A DNA stretch of 64,000 nt, taken from contig CM067570.1 in the NCBI GenBank assembly GCA_034336665.1, positions 13,313,502-13,377,501 on the forward strand, in the 5' to 3' direction. The DNA comes from Luscinia megarhynchos. Its lineage: Eukaryota > Chordata > Aves > Passeriformes > Turdidae. This document shows, one piece after another, positions 1-12,087 of this stretch. Position 1 is the first letter of the stretch. Each line of letters opens with the position of its first letter. The notes under the pieces were generated by a model that was given only the letters and a program-made list of their open reading frames with translations, was not told the origin of the DNA and did not search any database. A program made the position numbers and the translations under genes.

Positions 1-714
1 TTCCATATTTTTTTTCCATGGTGAGTTGGAATTAATATTACAATCCCATTTGGTGATTTCCAGATGCATTTGGAACCTTACTTTTCCTGGTATCAATAAA
101 ACCTCCGAAGCAATTGTTCTTAAAAATCATACACTTCTAGGAGAAAAAAATAATCTAAGTAGAAAATGGTGAAGTGAACAAAGGGATATTTTTCCTGGTT
201 TTTTGTGGGTTTTTTTTCCCCTAGAATTTTTCAAAAGTTGAAAGCATTGCTTCCACCCTAAGATGATGCATCATAAAAAACAACAGAGTTATGTCCTGTT
301 CAAACTTCTCAGTCTTATTGTTTAGTTTCAAATCAAGAACAGAACCAGGATTGTACTATGGAAAAATACAAGAAGGTGAAGTAATTAATTTGGGAAACAC
401 TAGAAAAGACTTTACAGTGAAACACTTTAGCAAAGCTTATGTAGTTTCAAAAAAAGTTCTTCATTTATCCAGAGTCTGTGTTTTATTTCTAGGGAAAAGA
501 GTGAAAGCAGCTTTCCTTTACTCAGCTTTATTAATCCCATCCATAAAGCCTGTTGACAACTAGTCTGTGAGTAATTAGAAGAATTGAATATAAATTCTCA
601 TAGAGCTGATAACACCATTGATCTCATATTCTCTCCAAAGTGAACAGGAAGTGTTTAGTGACAGCTGGGTTTTTTTACTGATGCACATACAATGCAGGAA
701 ATGGTTTTGTTGGT
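1..714. other. Non-coding AT-rich DNA, no gene seen
   Basis: Only short unrelated open frames are present, the longest being 90 codons at 291-563 on the plus strand. None has a recognisable motif or splice context. I see no repeat family or RNA gene here. Confidence 0.6.
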
Positions 715-769
715 GGGTTTTTTTTGGTGTTTTTTTGTTTTGTTTTTTTTTTTTTTTTTTTTTTTTTTT
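715..769 (+). repeat. T-rich low-complexity tract with a 27-base T run
   Basis: A G/T-rich lead-in (715-742) is followed by an uninterrupted T run at 743-769. It may be a plain homopolymer expansion or the poly(A) tail of an old minus-strand retroposed copy. No recognisable element body adjoins it, so I favour the plain expansion. Homopolymers of this length are unreliable in assemblies, so the exact length is uncertain. Confidence 0.9.
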
Positions 770-3677
770 GATTGTTAGCACCCTGCAGAGTTTCTGGTAG
801 CCAAGATGAGATCCCTGCCTAAGCTGTACTGTCCTCATTTAATCTGGCTACTCAACGTGCAACTGGAGAAGTCACATCATGTCAGGACACCTCTCCAGTG
901 TGCTTGCAGTCAAAATTGAGAATGCCTCATTAAGAACCATCATTAGTAAACATAAAGAGGGAACACAAAATCTTCCCAATCTAGGTCTTCACAACTACAG
1001 AAAGGTTTAGAATTAGTCTACTTCAAATAGCTGCAAACATGCATATATGAGAAAAATGTGCCTGTAATCAATTGTACCAATAGAATTAAGCAACAATACT
1101 AGCAAGTCAAGTAGAAAATTGGTTAGAAATTGGAAATCAAGTTGTAATAGGCAATCGTTTATGAAGGAGGCAAACAGGGTAGAAAGGATACTTCTTGTTT
1201 TCCATCTCTATCAGTTATGTAAATGAAGGAGTAAGAATTCCTTCAGGAAATTCAAGAAACTGAACAAAAACTATTCACAAATTTGCCTAAACATTAGCAT
1301 AAGAAGAGATATTGGGTTCTAAATGCTGTCCCAGCAGCACTTTGACACAGGAGTCTAGCAAATAGAATTTAATACAGCTAAGTGAACTTTGCATAATGGA
1401 AGTTAAATATTAATTCTAACCACAAAGTAAAGAGCAAATAATGCAGACAACAGATATTAAAAGGATTAATGAAGCGCAATAGATTGTTTCTCCCCAGCTA
1501 CATTGTAAGACCAAGAAAATGGGAGAGCAAGAAGCTAAGCTAGAAATCCTAAGTTATATTAAACAATAAACAAAATAATCAAAACTTGCCATGATAAATT
1601 CTGTTTTGGTTCATTATTTACAGGAAAGTATTTAGGGGAAAACAAACAAACCAAAAAAAGGAGTAGGCAGGGCATATGTTATCCTAGTCACTGTCAAATA
1701 AGAATTACCATGAAGTTGTGTTTCCCCAGTCTGTTTCAAAAGACACATGAGTAAATGCTTTAATACTCTTCAGCAAAAAATGGGTATGTTTATCAGCAGG
1801 TTCATTATTTCCCTCACAGGTGCTTATTTATGAAGTTTCCCTTAGGTTGAAGTAAAGCATATTCATTCCCCATATTTCTAAAGTAAACACGTCTGTGATT
1901 ATTATTGATGGACTGGATTATGTGACAGCAATGCAGAGCAGGGATCATAAACAAACAGTGAGAGTCACCAAGCTGTGCACAGACACAAATACAAGCGATG
2001 GTGTTGCTAACAGCTGGTAAACACACAAATTTGGTGCTCCTGTTGTGTTGTGTGACATTAGGGTCAAGCATGTGAAACAGAATTGTATAGCTTATTTGGA
2101 ATCCCCATACATTCCCATTAATGCATCATTAAAAGGCTTCTAGCTAAGCCTGGAATACAATATTAATGTGGTAAGCCATTCTATTCAAAATGGTGCATTG
2201 TCATTTTTAATAGCAACTAGACTAAATCATAGAAAACATATTTTCACATTAACCCATCTTTTCCTCTCTACTTGCCTATGAATGGGCTATTCCTATCCTT
2301 TTTTTCCTAGTTTTTAAAACTGATGGTTAGAAAACTTCCTCCAGCAGAATAGGTTACTTTATTAGGCTATGATTTCAGACTGAAAACTCTGAATTTTAAC
2401 AAAAAGGAAAAGTTCACTTCTTACTTCTCTCCCACCCCCAACTTAATCTCCTTTGTTAAAGCTCCAATTTACACACTGAAAAGTATTTTTTAAAATACAG
2501 AGACCTGTGATGCAGTTCTTAAAATACTAATTTATGCTCTTAGGTAGGGAAAGATTTCAATATCAAAAAAGTATATGCTTTTCTACTCAGTCCTCTGACT
2601 TTAATGAAGTTATCATCATGAATCTCTAACCATAAAACATTAACCTGGTGCAGACACATGTCTAGAAAAACTTAGCATGTCATGCATTTTAATTTTCTGC
2701 TATCTGGCACATTTGCTTTCTTTCCCATCCTTCTTCACTATGACTGGGTGCATCATTCTCCCTTCATGCTTTTTAAGGAGCAATGTTTTCACCTATTTAG
2801 TAATTTGGGTGCTAACCAGCTTTAATCAAAGGCCTTGATTAAGTTTCTCTCAAATGATGATGATTTAGTTAATCTACTACAATGATAATAGTAATTTATA
2901 ACATAACTGACAAAGCCAAAAGACCTGTCTAGAAAAAAGGTCCAATCATACAGAATAAAATTCTATGATATCCTAAAGCATTCTAGTCTGCTAAAAGCAG
3001 CCACACATAAGAACTGACAAGAAAAGTGCAGTTGCAGCTCTCTGACAGAAGAACTCTTCTATCCAAGGTTTCCTGCTCTTTGGAGATAATACAAAAGTCT
3101 TAACATTTCTCTCAAGAGGTGTCAATTCAAGAGCCAAGTTTAAGAAAATTTTTAAGTTTTGGATTCAAGTACAGCTTTGCTTCTTTATAAATTAGTCATT
3201 CCATGTCCTGTGTCAGGGACATACCCTGGAAGATAAGCTAGGATGTTTATTTCCACTTTAAAAAGAATAAAAATAGCCTTGTGAAAAGAAGAAAAAAAAA
3301 AAAATCTGCTGTCCAGTTCAAAATGAATGCCAGTACTTCTTCACAAGCATAATTGATGGTCCTGTGCAGAACTCAGAACATGTGCTTTGTATTTTTGCTA
3401 ATGAATGACTGAGCTAGTAATAGAAGTTTTGATAGACAGCAGTGAAAAAAAAGTCCTATTCAACTGCAGATTGTATTTTTATCCAACACAATGCGGTTTT
3501 CATGATTCATTGCAACCCCAGGCATAGCATATCATCTGAACAACACGAGTATGATTGCAACTCAGAGTCAAAGAATGACTCTAAGGACCACCCTTCAAAT
3601 AGAAATGTGTATTAAAAAATCAATTTCTTTGCATTAGTTGAACTTCTGGATTATATCAATAGTTTGGTTACAGCCAC
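770..3677. other. Non-coding AT-rich DNA, no gene seen
   Basis: About 2.9 kb without a convincing gene. The only open frame above 80 codons is 1814-2071 on the minus strand (85 codons), and it resembles nothing I know. A 13-base A run lies at 3292-3304. No tandem or interspersed repeat is recognised. Confidence 0.6.
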
Positions 3678-3733
3678 TGGGCCAGACTTGCAGCTGATAT
3701 AAATCAACACAGAGTCACTGGAGCTCCAAAGGA
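3678..3733 (+). repeat. Decayed ancient amniote (archosaur/turtle-type) repeat remnant
   Basis: The stretch starts with GGGCCAGACTTGCAGCTG and continues with a TATAAATCAACAC-like block and an ACTGGAGCTCC block. This order (GGCCAGA, then CAGCTG-GTAAATCA, then a CATTGGAGCT-type block) resembles old short repeats common in crocodilian, turtle and bird genomes. The copy is degenerate, and I cannot name the family from sequence alone. A RepeatMasker search with an archosaur library would settle it. Confidence 0.4.
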
Positions 3734-6689
3734 CTTTGGAAGACTGTTTGTGTCAGTCGCAGAGAGCTGAGTGAAGTCTGTAGTAACACTCCAGCTGATA
3801 GCCAGAGCTTCGTTCAGTGTGAAAAGGAAAGAGAATCAGGTGTAATGGAGCATGAAAACTGATCCAACATAGACTGTAGAAAGCCATTGACCACAGAGTT
3901 TGGATTAGATGACTGGGGCGGGGGCAAACCTAATTAAGAAATTTGCTTATGAGAACTTACTTAATCGTCTAAAATGTGTTTACTTAAACTAAGCATCTGG
4001 AGATCCTTTGCTCTTGGAGACTAGTGGCAGACCCACAATTCAGCTCACAAGGGAACTAATTCCTCTTCAAAGGCAAAGTTATGCACTTATTTTGGTCAGA
4101 TGCCTAACTTTTAAAGAGATAAGCTCTGTATGATTTTTTTGCAAGTAATAGACTTGGTTACCTTTCACCAAGCCTTATATATTATCAATTACAAACAGTT
4201 AGAAAAAACCCACATACTTGAAGGACAAATTTTTTACTGTATATTGAGAAAATTTGGGTATGGACAGAAATATGAAAGCCTCATTCTTTGTATATGATTA
4301 AGAATTTTAAAAAAGGAGAAACACTGTATATTAAAATAGTCACAAATATGTCAAAAAGACAGCAAGAATTTAAATAATTTGTAGAAGTGTGCAGCATAGA
4401 TAGGACAACATTTCTATACCAACAAATGGCATAGTAAAAATGCTAACAGCTAGAAAAATGAGCTGCTGCTAACTGATCCTATTTCTGTAACTTAAACCAA
4501 TTAAATATTTTGGGCATGAGACTGTAAAATAAATTTATCCAAGATATAATTAAATAGGTGATGGGGTCACAGAGTAAGCTCAAGATTCTGCACTCAGAAA
4601 AGAAGAAAGTCTTCCATTCAATCTTTTGCAAACTCATTCTGATCTCTGTAAACATCTCCTTTATCCACAATTTTTCTCTACATGAATAATAATCACCCTT
4701 TGTTTTTGTAGGCAGGTACATTGCAATGATTTTCTGTCTATCAAAGAAGCAGCAGGTCACAGTTTCTGCTTAGATTCTTTTATTACTGAGGGTGAGAAGC
4801 AATTTAATCAAGAAAGGACACCAGACATAAAGTTTCTATTCTGATATTAGCACAGCTGTACATCTGTGTTTAGGACACACTCTGGTAAGCAACAAGTGAA
4901 AATCCTGCCTGAATATTAACAAACAAAATTCAGTTTACCTGCATACCTAATGCAGGGCAAGTGAGAAACCATAAAAAAGTCTGACTAAATGAACAAGCCA
5001 TGTTCATAAATATTGTTATTCACTCCTTCCCCACAGTCTGCCTGAATACAAAGGTTGTGTGTTGCAAACACAACCGCATGAAATCTTGTATTCATAGAAA
5101 AGCTTGATTTAATAACTATGGCCCATGCCCTCAAAGGCTTCACTTACCCATATGAATTCTCCATCACTCATGTCAAGGTGAATTATGACCAAATGACAAT
5201 TTTCCTATACATTTCCTACACTTTAGGACCATGGTTTTTTAGATCCCACATGAATCAATCAGGCCTAAAAATTAATCCTGCATTCAGAGACTGGCAAATG
5301 TACCCATTTATTTAAAATTTGTTCACATGGTTAGATTTATTTTTCCTCAGCTCTCCTACAGGACTGGATTAATCCAACCCTTCCCTAGAAAATTTCATTA
5401 CACTCTAGCATCACAAAGCACCCATTAAAACTCAGAGACAATGCTGAGCTGATGTGTTTGGGTCTTTCTGTATGCTGAGTAGATAAGAGGTTATTTTAAA
5501 AAGCTTCTTAAATCTAAAAAAATCAGTAAAAAATTTTACAATTAAAAAAAATCTAACACACCCTTAAAGAGATGGTCAATAAATAATTGTATGTTTGAAA
5601 AGCAGTAAGTGTTCAGTGAATTCCTGTGCATAGTACCAGAGACAACTTTATTTGGTTAATATCTTAATTCAAGAGAGGATGTAAACAGCTCCTAAGCCTA
5701 TTTTAAATCTTCAAAGTAAAGCATTTTTTCTTGCCAATGTTATCCATTCAACTTCTCTTTCATCTACAACATTCCAACAAAAACCCCAACAAAAAAGACC
5801 AACCTGTCCTTGTGAGGGAAGAAGGGAAAAAACATATTTATGTAGTCTACTTTTATTTGTTTTTCTTTCACCAGACAGCAAGGGTCGACCATAGCCTAGA
5901 GGTCAATTTCTCTATCTTCCAAAAGGAGAATCAGACATTAGAGTTTCCCATCTGGAGAATATCTTGCTCCTTTTCATTAGATGGCTGAATTCATCACATG
6001 TTACTCAAGAGAGCTTTACTTCAGATTTATATATCTAATGGTGAATGCTCATAGAGGCAAGTGAAAATCATGCAGAGAATAACTCCTAGCACAGTCCTTC
6101 AAGAAGCAGAAACTATTGCCACTAAAAGACAGTCTTTACCTCTCTTCAATCACCAAAAATACATAAAGTGAATTAGAAACACAAAGCTCCTATAAACTTT
6201 TCTTTAGGGACAGAAATTGGTCTAAATTGATCATCTTTGAGGAGACTGATGAGAGTTTGACAGAGGGTGACAATTTTAGGACCAAAAGCTTCCTGAGCAA
6301 ATGCATTCTTGTATCTTCCTTCACTCATACTATATGCAGCAAATGTCTATCTCCTCTTTTACACATACACTGAAGTCTAAATTTAAGATCTCCAATGAAA
6401 AAAGCCTCTCTTTTAGATGTCTGGCAGTTATGTTTAATAGCCCAGGATTTATTATTTCTATTAAGAAAAACATCTGATATTGTCTTTTGAACTTGAACTT
6501 TAAACAAAAAGTTTACATGTGTATATTTATATAACCAAACCTAGGTATTTTCATTAAATAGTCTTGCAAGTATTATCATTGAAGAGCTGCCTTGCAGACA
6601 ATACAGACTGACTGATTTCAGCTACTTCCTCTCCTGGTGAAATTTCTGGGTTTCACGGATTGTATGAAGTCACCGTGAATGATGAATTC
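3734..6689. other. Non-coding AT-rich DNA, no gene seen
   Basis: Only short open frames occur, for example 4479-4760 on the minus strand (93 codons) and 5731-5988 on the plus strand (85 codons). Neither has a known domain, a Kozak-like start that stands out, or flanking splice signals. No repeats are recognised beyond short A/T runs. Confidence 0.6.
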
Positions 6690-6835
6690 CTACCATGCCT
6701 GCTGGGCATGGTGAGAAAACAGCAAAGAGATAAGCAACTGTAGCTATGCAAATCTCCCCTGGTTTATCTTCAGCTAAGGTGAACAACAATGCAGCTGCAC
6801 CAGGGCTTATAGTTATGAGGTATAAAAAGGGAAAT
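6690..6835 (+). promoter_or_regulatory. Possible promoter-like motif cluster (hairpin, GATA, octamer, TATA)
   Basis: Within 145 bases there is a perfect 8-bp inverted repeat (6692-6699 with 6705-6712, loop of 5), a GATAAG motif (about 6729-6734), an octamer ATGCAAAT (6746-6753), a CAGCTG E-box (about 6793-6798) and a TATAAAAAG box (6821-6829). Octamer plus TATA is the arrangement of some cellular promoters. Each motif is also frequent by chance in AT-rich DNA, and no transcript or coding exon clearly follows. Treat this as a weak lead only. Confidence 0.15.
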
Positions 6836-8936
6836 GCCTGTGGTAAGCAACAATGATGAAAGGAGAAAAAAGGAAAAAAGCTTCATAACCTTATATGTTA
6901 AGTGCATAAAAGCATTTTAAAGACATTTCATCTCTCTCCCAGAAAGAGCCTGTGCAATTGTAATCTAAAGTTTTCAAACTTCGTTTTAAGAAACTGCAAT
7001 ATCTGCCTTCTCCACAGTTTTCTCCAATTCAAAGCTGGTATTTAAAAGCCCATTTCTAACCTTTGTTTTTATTTCCATTTGCCCCCATTAAGCCCATTGA
7101 TACCCATGAGCTATGTGGATAAAATTCCAGGTGAGTTAAGCTATTGCAAAAAGTTTATTGGTTTAAATGAAGTTTAAATTGTGGAATTCACTTATTGATA
7201 TCATCTCTATTCTTCATTTTCATAGTGTGAAAGAAATCTTGTTCTATTCTTTAAGGGTGTGCAGGGTGTGCCTGATTCCAGGCAGAGCCTCACCTCACAT
7301 CCTCGCCTCCCTAATGCCTCTCCAAGAGGAACCACTGACTCCTGATCTCTTCCACAGGAGCCCCAACAGGTTTTCATGGCTGGCCAGTTTCTCAGGAAAG
7401 ACAATCCCCATTCTGGATGACTTCCTTACAAACACCTTCTCACATGCTTTGAGCTTCATGGAGAAATTGCAGTTACCAGAAGGCCTGTGCAGGAATCCAC
7501 AAACCAAAAATGTTTCTCATCAGAACAGTAACGAGGAAACTGGTAAAATTTCAACCAAAATCACTAACCTACTTCCACAATTGTCACTGGTCCCAAAATT
7601 TATCAAGCATATTGTCTACCTTTACCAAGAAATTTGAGGTGGGCTGTTTCAGTTCCACCACCTAGCCCCTTGAGAAACATCTTTTAGGGGTTCCAGGTAT
7701 TTGGCAAACTCCAGGTCTTACACCTTTTCACATGTACTGGATCAGACAAGAAGGAGTTTAAGGAGGGACAGGCTTCAGCTATCAGCACAAGAAATCTCTG
7801 TGTATTGACAGTCCAAGCAACAGATTCACTCTGAAACCCTTCATGATGCTAACCAGAAATTTCAAATCAGAAAAGGCTTATTCCTCCATCCAATGTCCCT
7901 AGAAGTGTTTGGATAGACATTGAGATAATGCATTGTTCTCACTGGTAGACAGCAAACAAACTTATTTATTTGGCATCATAGGACACATGAGAAGTCACTC
8001 TCCAAGTGTTGTGATGTTACTTTGCCCTTAGTCCACTTGTGCATTCAGCAGTTTCCAAAACTCACAGGCTCCAGGCTCGTGCACTCAGTAAATCTCATTT
8101 CAGAGCAAAAGCTCTTATGGCATCTTGAAGCTGTTGCAACCAGCTGAGAGAGCAAAAATAATTTATTGAGAAGAACGCAGCAACACCCCCATCACACAGC
8201 AGCAAGACCTCACTTCCTTACCTAAGCACAATCTCCTCTCTTCTGCCCTCCCTATTCCCTTAGTTCAGGGACTTACAGGGAGAAAGCTACAGCCTCAAAA
8301 TGCTGCTTTGTTTCCCATCACCAATAGCAGCAAAATCTGAACACTAGATGGTATAAATCAGTGGTATTGTCATGGCTTTGAACTGCCCTGAATTGCAGCA
8401 GCAGAGGATCTAGAAACACACACACCATATTTTCAACTCTTCCTACAATCCAGCAAAGAAAGAAAATTTAATTTTCACAGCACACCTGAGAACAAGATCA
8501 TAAGTAAGCAATCTGCTTAAATTAAAGCTACACACTGTATGCAATATTGTTTACTGATTCAGAGATTAACAAAGTTACACTAAATTTGAGCTCTGCAGAT
8601 AGCAAAGCACATTAAAGGGAGCTCTTTTATTCCACTGGTATTCTCTAAGGTGCTTTTGTGCCTATAAATCAGGTTTGGATTCACACAGAACATTTAGCAG
8701 ACTTATGCATGATGCACTCAAACAGAAGTAAGATATAATTAAGCACTGACATGACAGCTAACAAATGTGTTTCTGAGCAGTTTCCACATGCCTCATGTGG
8801 CATTATGAGGCACCTAAGCCAAAAGCTCAGGGTACATTAACTACCAGAGAGGGGCCGTAATTCTCTCCAACTATAAAACCTGCCACATTTCCTGGCTATT
8901 TTGAAATACTATTTGCAAATTTAAAGAAAGAAATAG
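6836..8936. other. Non-coding DNA containing the longest chance open frame
   Basis: This holds the longest open frame of the window, 156 codons on the plus strand at 7167-7637. The local GC content is raised at 7250-7500, which makes stops rarer. The translation has no signal peptide, no domain and no composition typical of a gene, and overlapping open frames exist on the other strand at the same place. I judge it a chance frame. A donor-like CAG|GTGAGT at 7128-7136 is discussed under findings. Confidence 0.55.
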
Positions 8937-8960
8937 AAAAAAAAAAAAAAAAAAAAAAAA
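8937..8960 (+). repeat. A24 homopolymer
   Basis: Twenty-four consecutive A residues preceded by an A/G-rich lead-in. There is no recognisable SINE or LINE body upstream, so it is probably a simple expansion. Confidence 0.9.
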
Positions 8961-11900
8961 GGAAAGACAATCAAATCTTTGTAGTGCAAATAAAAACATG
9001 AGAATCACAGTAGCCTACAGGAAAGTTTTCCAAATTCCATAGCTATCCACGAATAAAACATGCAGTAAACAACAAGGATAAATAATGGGGTCTGAGATCC
9101 AGTGTTAGCTTTCCTTTCAGCCAAAGTGCTGAGTGCAAATGCTAAACTGCAGATAGCAGAGTGCTATAATATAACCTATGATGGGGTTATGAAAAAAACT
9201 CAAAAATAATCTGTAGTCCAGCACTCTGCAGTTTATTTGGAAGGAGTTCTTTCACTAAGTTTGCTCGTGTGCTGAGGCAGATGAACGTTTCTCAGCCTGA
9301 ATCACAGTGGTGCTGAGAAAAGTGCACAGTGATGCCATAGCTCTGGAATATTTCATTTCTTGGCAGTGTATGACAGCAGCTCTAGTCACTTAAATTCAAC
9401 ACCACCAGCTACTTAAATTCACCAGCAACTGTTAATGATTTAGCATCTCCTGGCAGTTTGTCCCCCTTAGCCAGTAGGCAGGGCTGCAAAGGTCTGCAGG
9501 CACATCACGCTGATTAGCAGTGATTAACAATGATTAGCCTGTTTGATCCAGGATTTATACACAGCACAGGCTGTGCTGGAAATCAATCTCCATATCTGGG
9601 ATTTAGTTCTGAGCTGCTGGGGAGGATGTCCCTGCCTTGCTGGTTGCAAAAGCAGGCAGGATGCCAACAGAGAGAGGAGGCAGAAAACCTTCTCATTCCC
9701 GGCTCCAGAGCTTGGCAGCTCCTCCTCAGTTAGCCATGGCAGCAAGGACACCCAGTGTGGGCCTAAACTGGGCAGGGTAAGGCAGCAAAGCAAGCCCTGG
9801 TTGGGGTCTCCTCAGAGCCTGCAGAATGAGCTGTGTAAAGCCACGAGTCCTTACATCAGGAATCTGCTGTCACACTGAATGTACCGGGGGCAGTGCACAC
9901 ACATCTCTGCTATCAGCAATTGCACTGACCAGGCAGGTTAACCCCTTAATCTCTCTAGATACACTCTGGACCCAACGGAGATCTGGACTCAACAGATCAC
10001 CTGCTGCACTCCTTCCACAGAAATCAGCTCTGTAAACTCCATGCACAAAGTCTGCTGTCTCAAACATTCCCAGCTCCCAAACCTCAGTGATTGCCAACCC
10101 TTAAATGGTGTTCCAAGAAACCTTGAGCTCTTTCATGGCATCGGCATGAGTGGAGAGAGAACTCTGAGTTAGAAATTGAATCAAGTCGAGATGGCTGCTG
10201 AGGAGCAAGACTGATGTTTTCCTTACTGGCTCCCAAATGCAAAAAAATTATATATAGTGGGGTGAAGAGTATAAATAAATCAGAAGTGGTTTTACTTTTG
10301 TTAAACTGACCTCAAAAACTGGCACCACTACCTCCATTGGGAGCAGGAACTTCCTTTCATATAGCAACATTTTTATCTGAAGATATTGTTTTGATGTTTT
10401 TTTGAGAATTGTCTCAGAACACTAGTTCATTTTTCATTTGCAAGTTTATGCTTCATTATTTGGTAAGAAACATTTTAAAGGTTAGGGAGTTTTAAAATAT
10501 ATTGTTTTTAACCTTAATTTACATCACACCATAGAATTTGGACAGTTAGGTTAAATTGCCAATTAACTGAGAACACAGCCATTTGCACAGTTCTGTTCCA
10601 CCATAATCCAAAAGGGAAGAAAGGTGGCTCCATTATCCCAGCATGTGGATGCTCCTGGGACAGAGAACAGCCTGAATTTGAAATGCAGGGATTCTTTGGT
10701 GTGTAAACCCAGAGATGAGCTCACCCCTGTAGCTTTTCTCTCCTGGGAAGCACTCATTCCTCTTCTCCACAGTTTTATTCAGTGATTGATTCCATTAGAA
10801 AAACAAACAAAACCCACAAAATAAATATCTAAACCCAAAAGCATACAAACACTTCCCCTCGAAAAGCTCTATGCTGCCAACCACAAACTCCAAACAGATA
10901 AAAAAACCCACACAAAAGGTAAAATCACATTTTACCAATGTCAAATTTGGTTGAAATTGGGCAATAAATTCAAAAGTTATTAGGCAGAACTGAAATGAGC
11001 ATGTACACACATAAACTTCATTTTTTCAATTAGACTTGCTTTGATAACAGTAATAATAAAAAAGAAAAAAAGCCTGAAGATCAGGCATTAGAATTTAGCT
11101 TTCCTACTCTCAGCCACTTATCACTAAACTGCAACAATATAGAAATTTTCCTTCTGTTTATGACTTCCATCTGACACAGTGTTTAGGAGCTTTCCTCCAG
11201 CTTTGCCCAAATGAAATATTTTCTGGTTTTACATAAGTTTTGGGAGATAGAATCAAATAAGAGGGAGTACATTGAAGGAACTAGAAAGGGAGGACAAAAG
11301 GAGAAATATCATTTATTTAGCACACACCTGTGGAAATTTTGAACATGGGATAAATTTTGACTAGATGATAAGCTCCAAAACTCAGACCTGGCCACTCCAA
11401 GTATGGCAGAAACTCAGCTCCTCTGCAACAGGGTTTGTTACAGAAATAGATGCAGAATTCAGGGTTCATAACCCTTTCAGCTTGCTGATAGAATGCAGGA
11501 GGGAGCTACTACTCTCAAATATTAGTATAAAATATATATTTACACAAAGGGAGCTAATCTACACCTTTATATAAAGGATTAAGATGCATGAGGAAGCAAC
11601 CTGAATGTACGAAAAAGCACCCAGCAACACACCACCACAAACCTGGTGAAAGAGAATGCAACAACACAGAAAACACACAAATGAGACACCTCATTGCCCT
11701 ATTTTTCTCAGATTAGCCTTTTAACACAGGGTCAGGGAGCATGTCTGCACAAATGTGTGATTGCTCTCCAGGGACCAGGAGTCCAGTCGTGTTCACTCAT
11801 GCTCCTTCTGCTGCCATTAAGAAAAATAAAGCAATCTGCTGGATTGTCTTAATAAAAAAGGAAAAATAAATTAAAAAGCACAGACCATTTTTACTAAGCC

Positions 11901-11989
11901 CATCATTTATATCATTAGGTGTAGGAGACGTGACCAGCCAACTAGAAATAATCCAGCTGGTTGGAAGCAAGCAGCAAAATGCTCATCCC
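8961..11989. other. Non-coding DNA with a GC-richer stretch at about 9.5-10.1 kb
   Basis: From about 9480 to 10100 the base composition becomes more GC-rich, and open frames of 67-111 codons appear in several frames on both strands at once. That pattern is typical of fewer stop codons rather than of one real gene. At 9508-9540 three near-copies of TGATTARCA lie in a row. The rest (10.1-11.99 kb) is AT-rich with only short frames. Confidence 0.55.
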
Positions 11990-12087
11990 TTTTTTTGTTG
12001 TTGTTGTTTTGGTTTTTTTTTGTTGTTTTTGTTTTTGTTACCTGCTACATAATAAAGGGGGGAAGAAATAAAAAAGGGGGGGGGGGG
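11990..12087 (+). repeat. T/G-rich low-complexity tract ending in a 12-base G run
   Basis: T/G-rich sequence with TTG triplets fills 11990-12040. After a short spacer (12041-12060), an A/G stretch ends in an uninterrupted G run at 12076-12087. Long G runs are rare in this AT-rich window and are difficult to sequence, so the length may be imprecise. Confidence 0.85.

Noticed and set aside
7167..7637. Longest open reading frame in the window (156 codons, plus strand)
   Set aside because: At this base composition about one frame of this size is not surprising in 64 kb read six ways. It has no recognisable domain or signal, and unrelated frames overlap it on the other strand.
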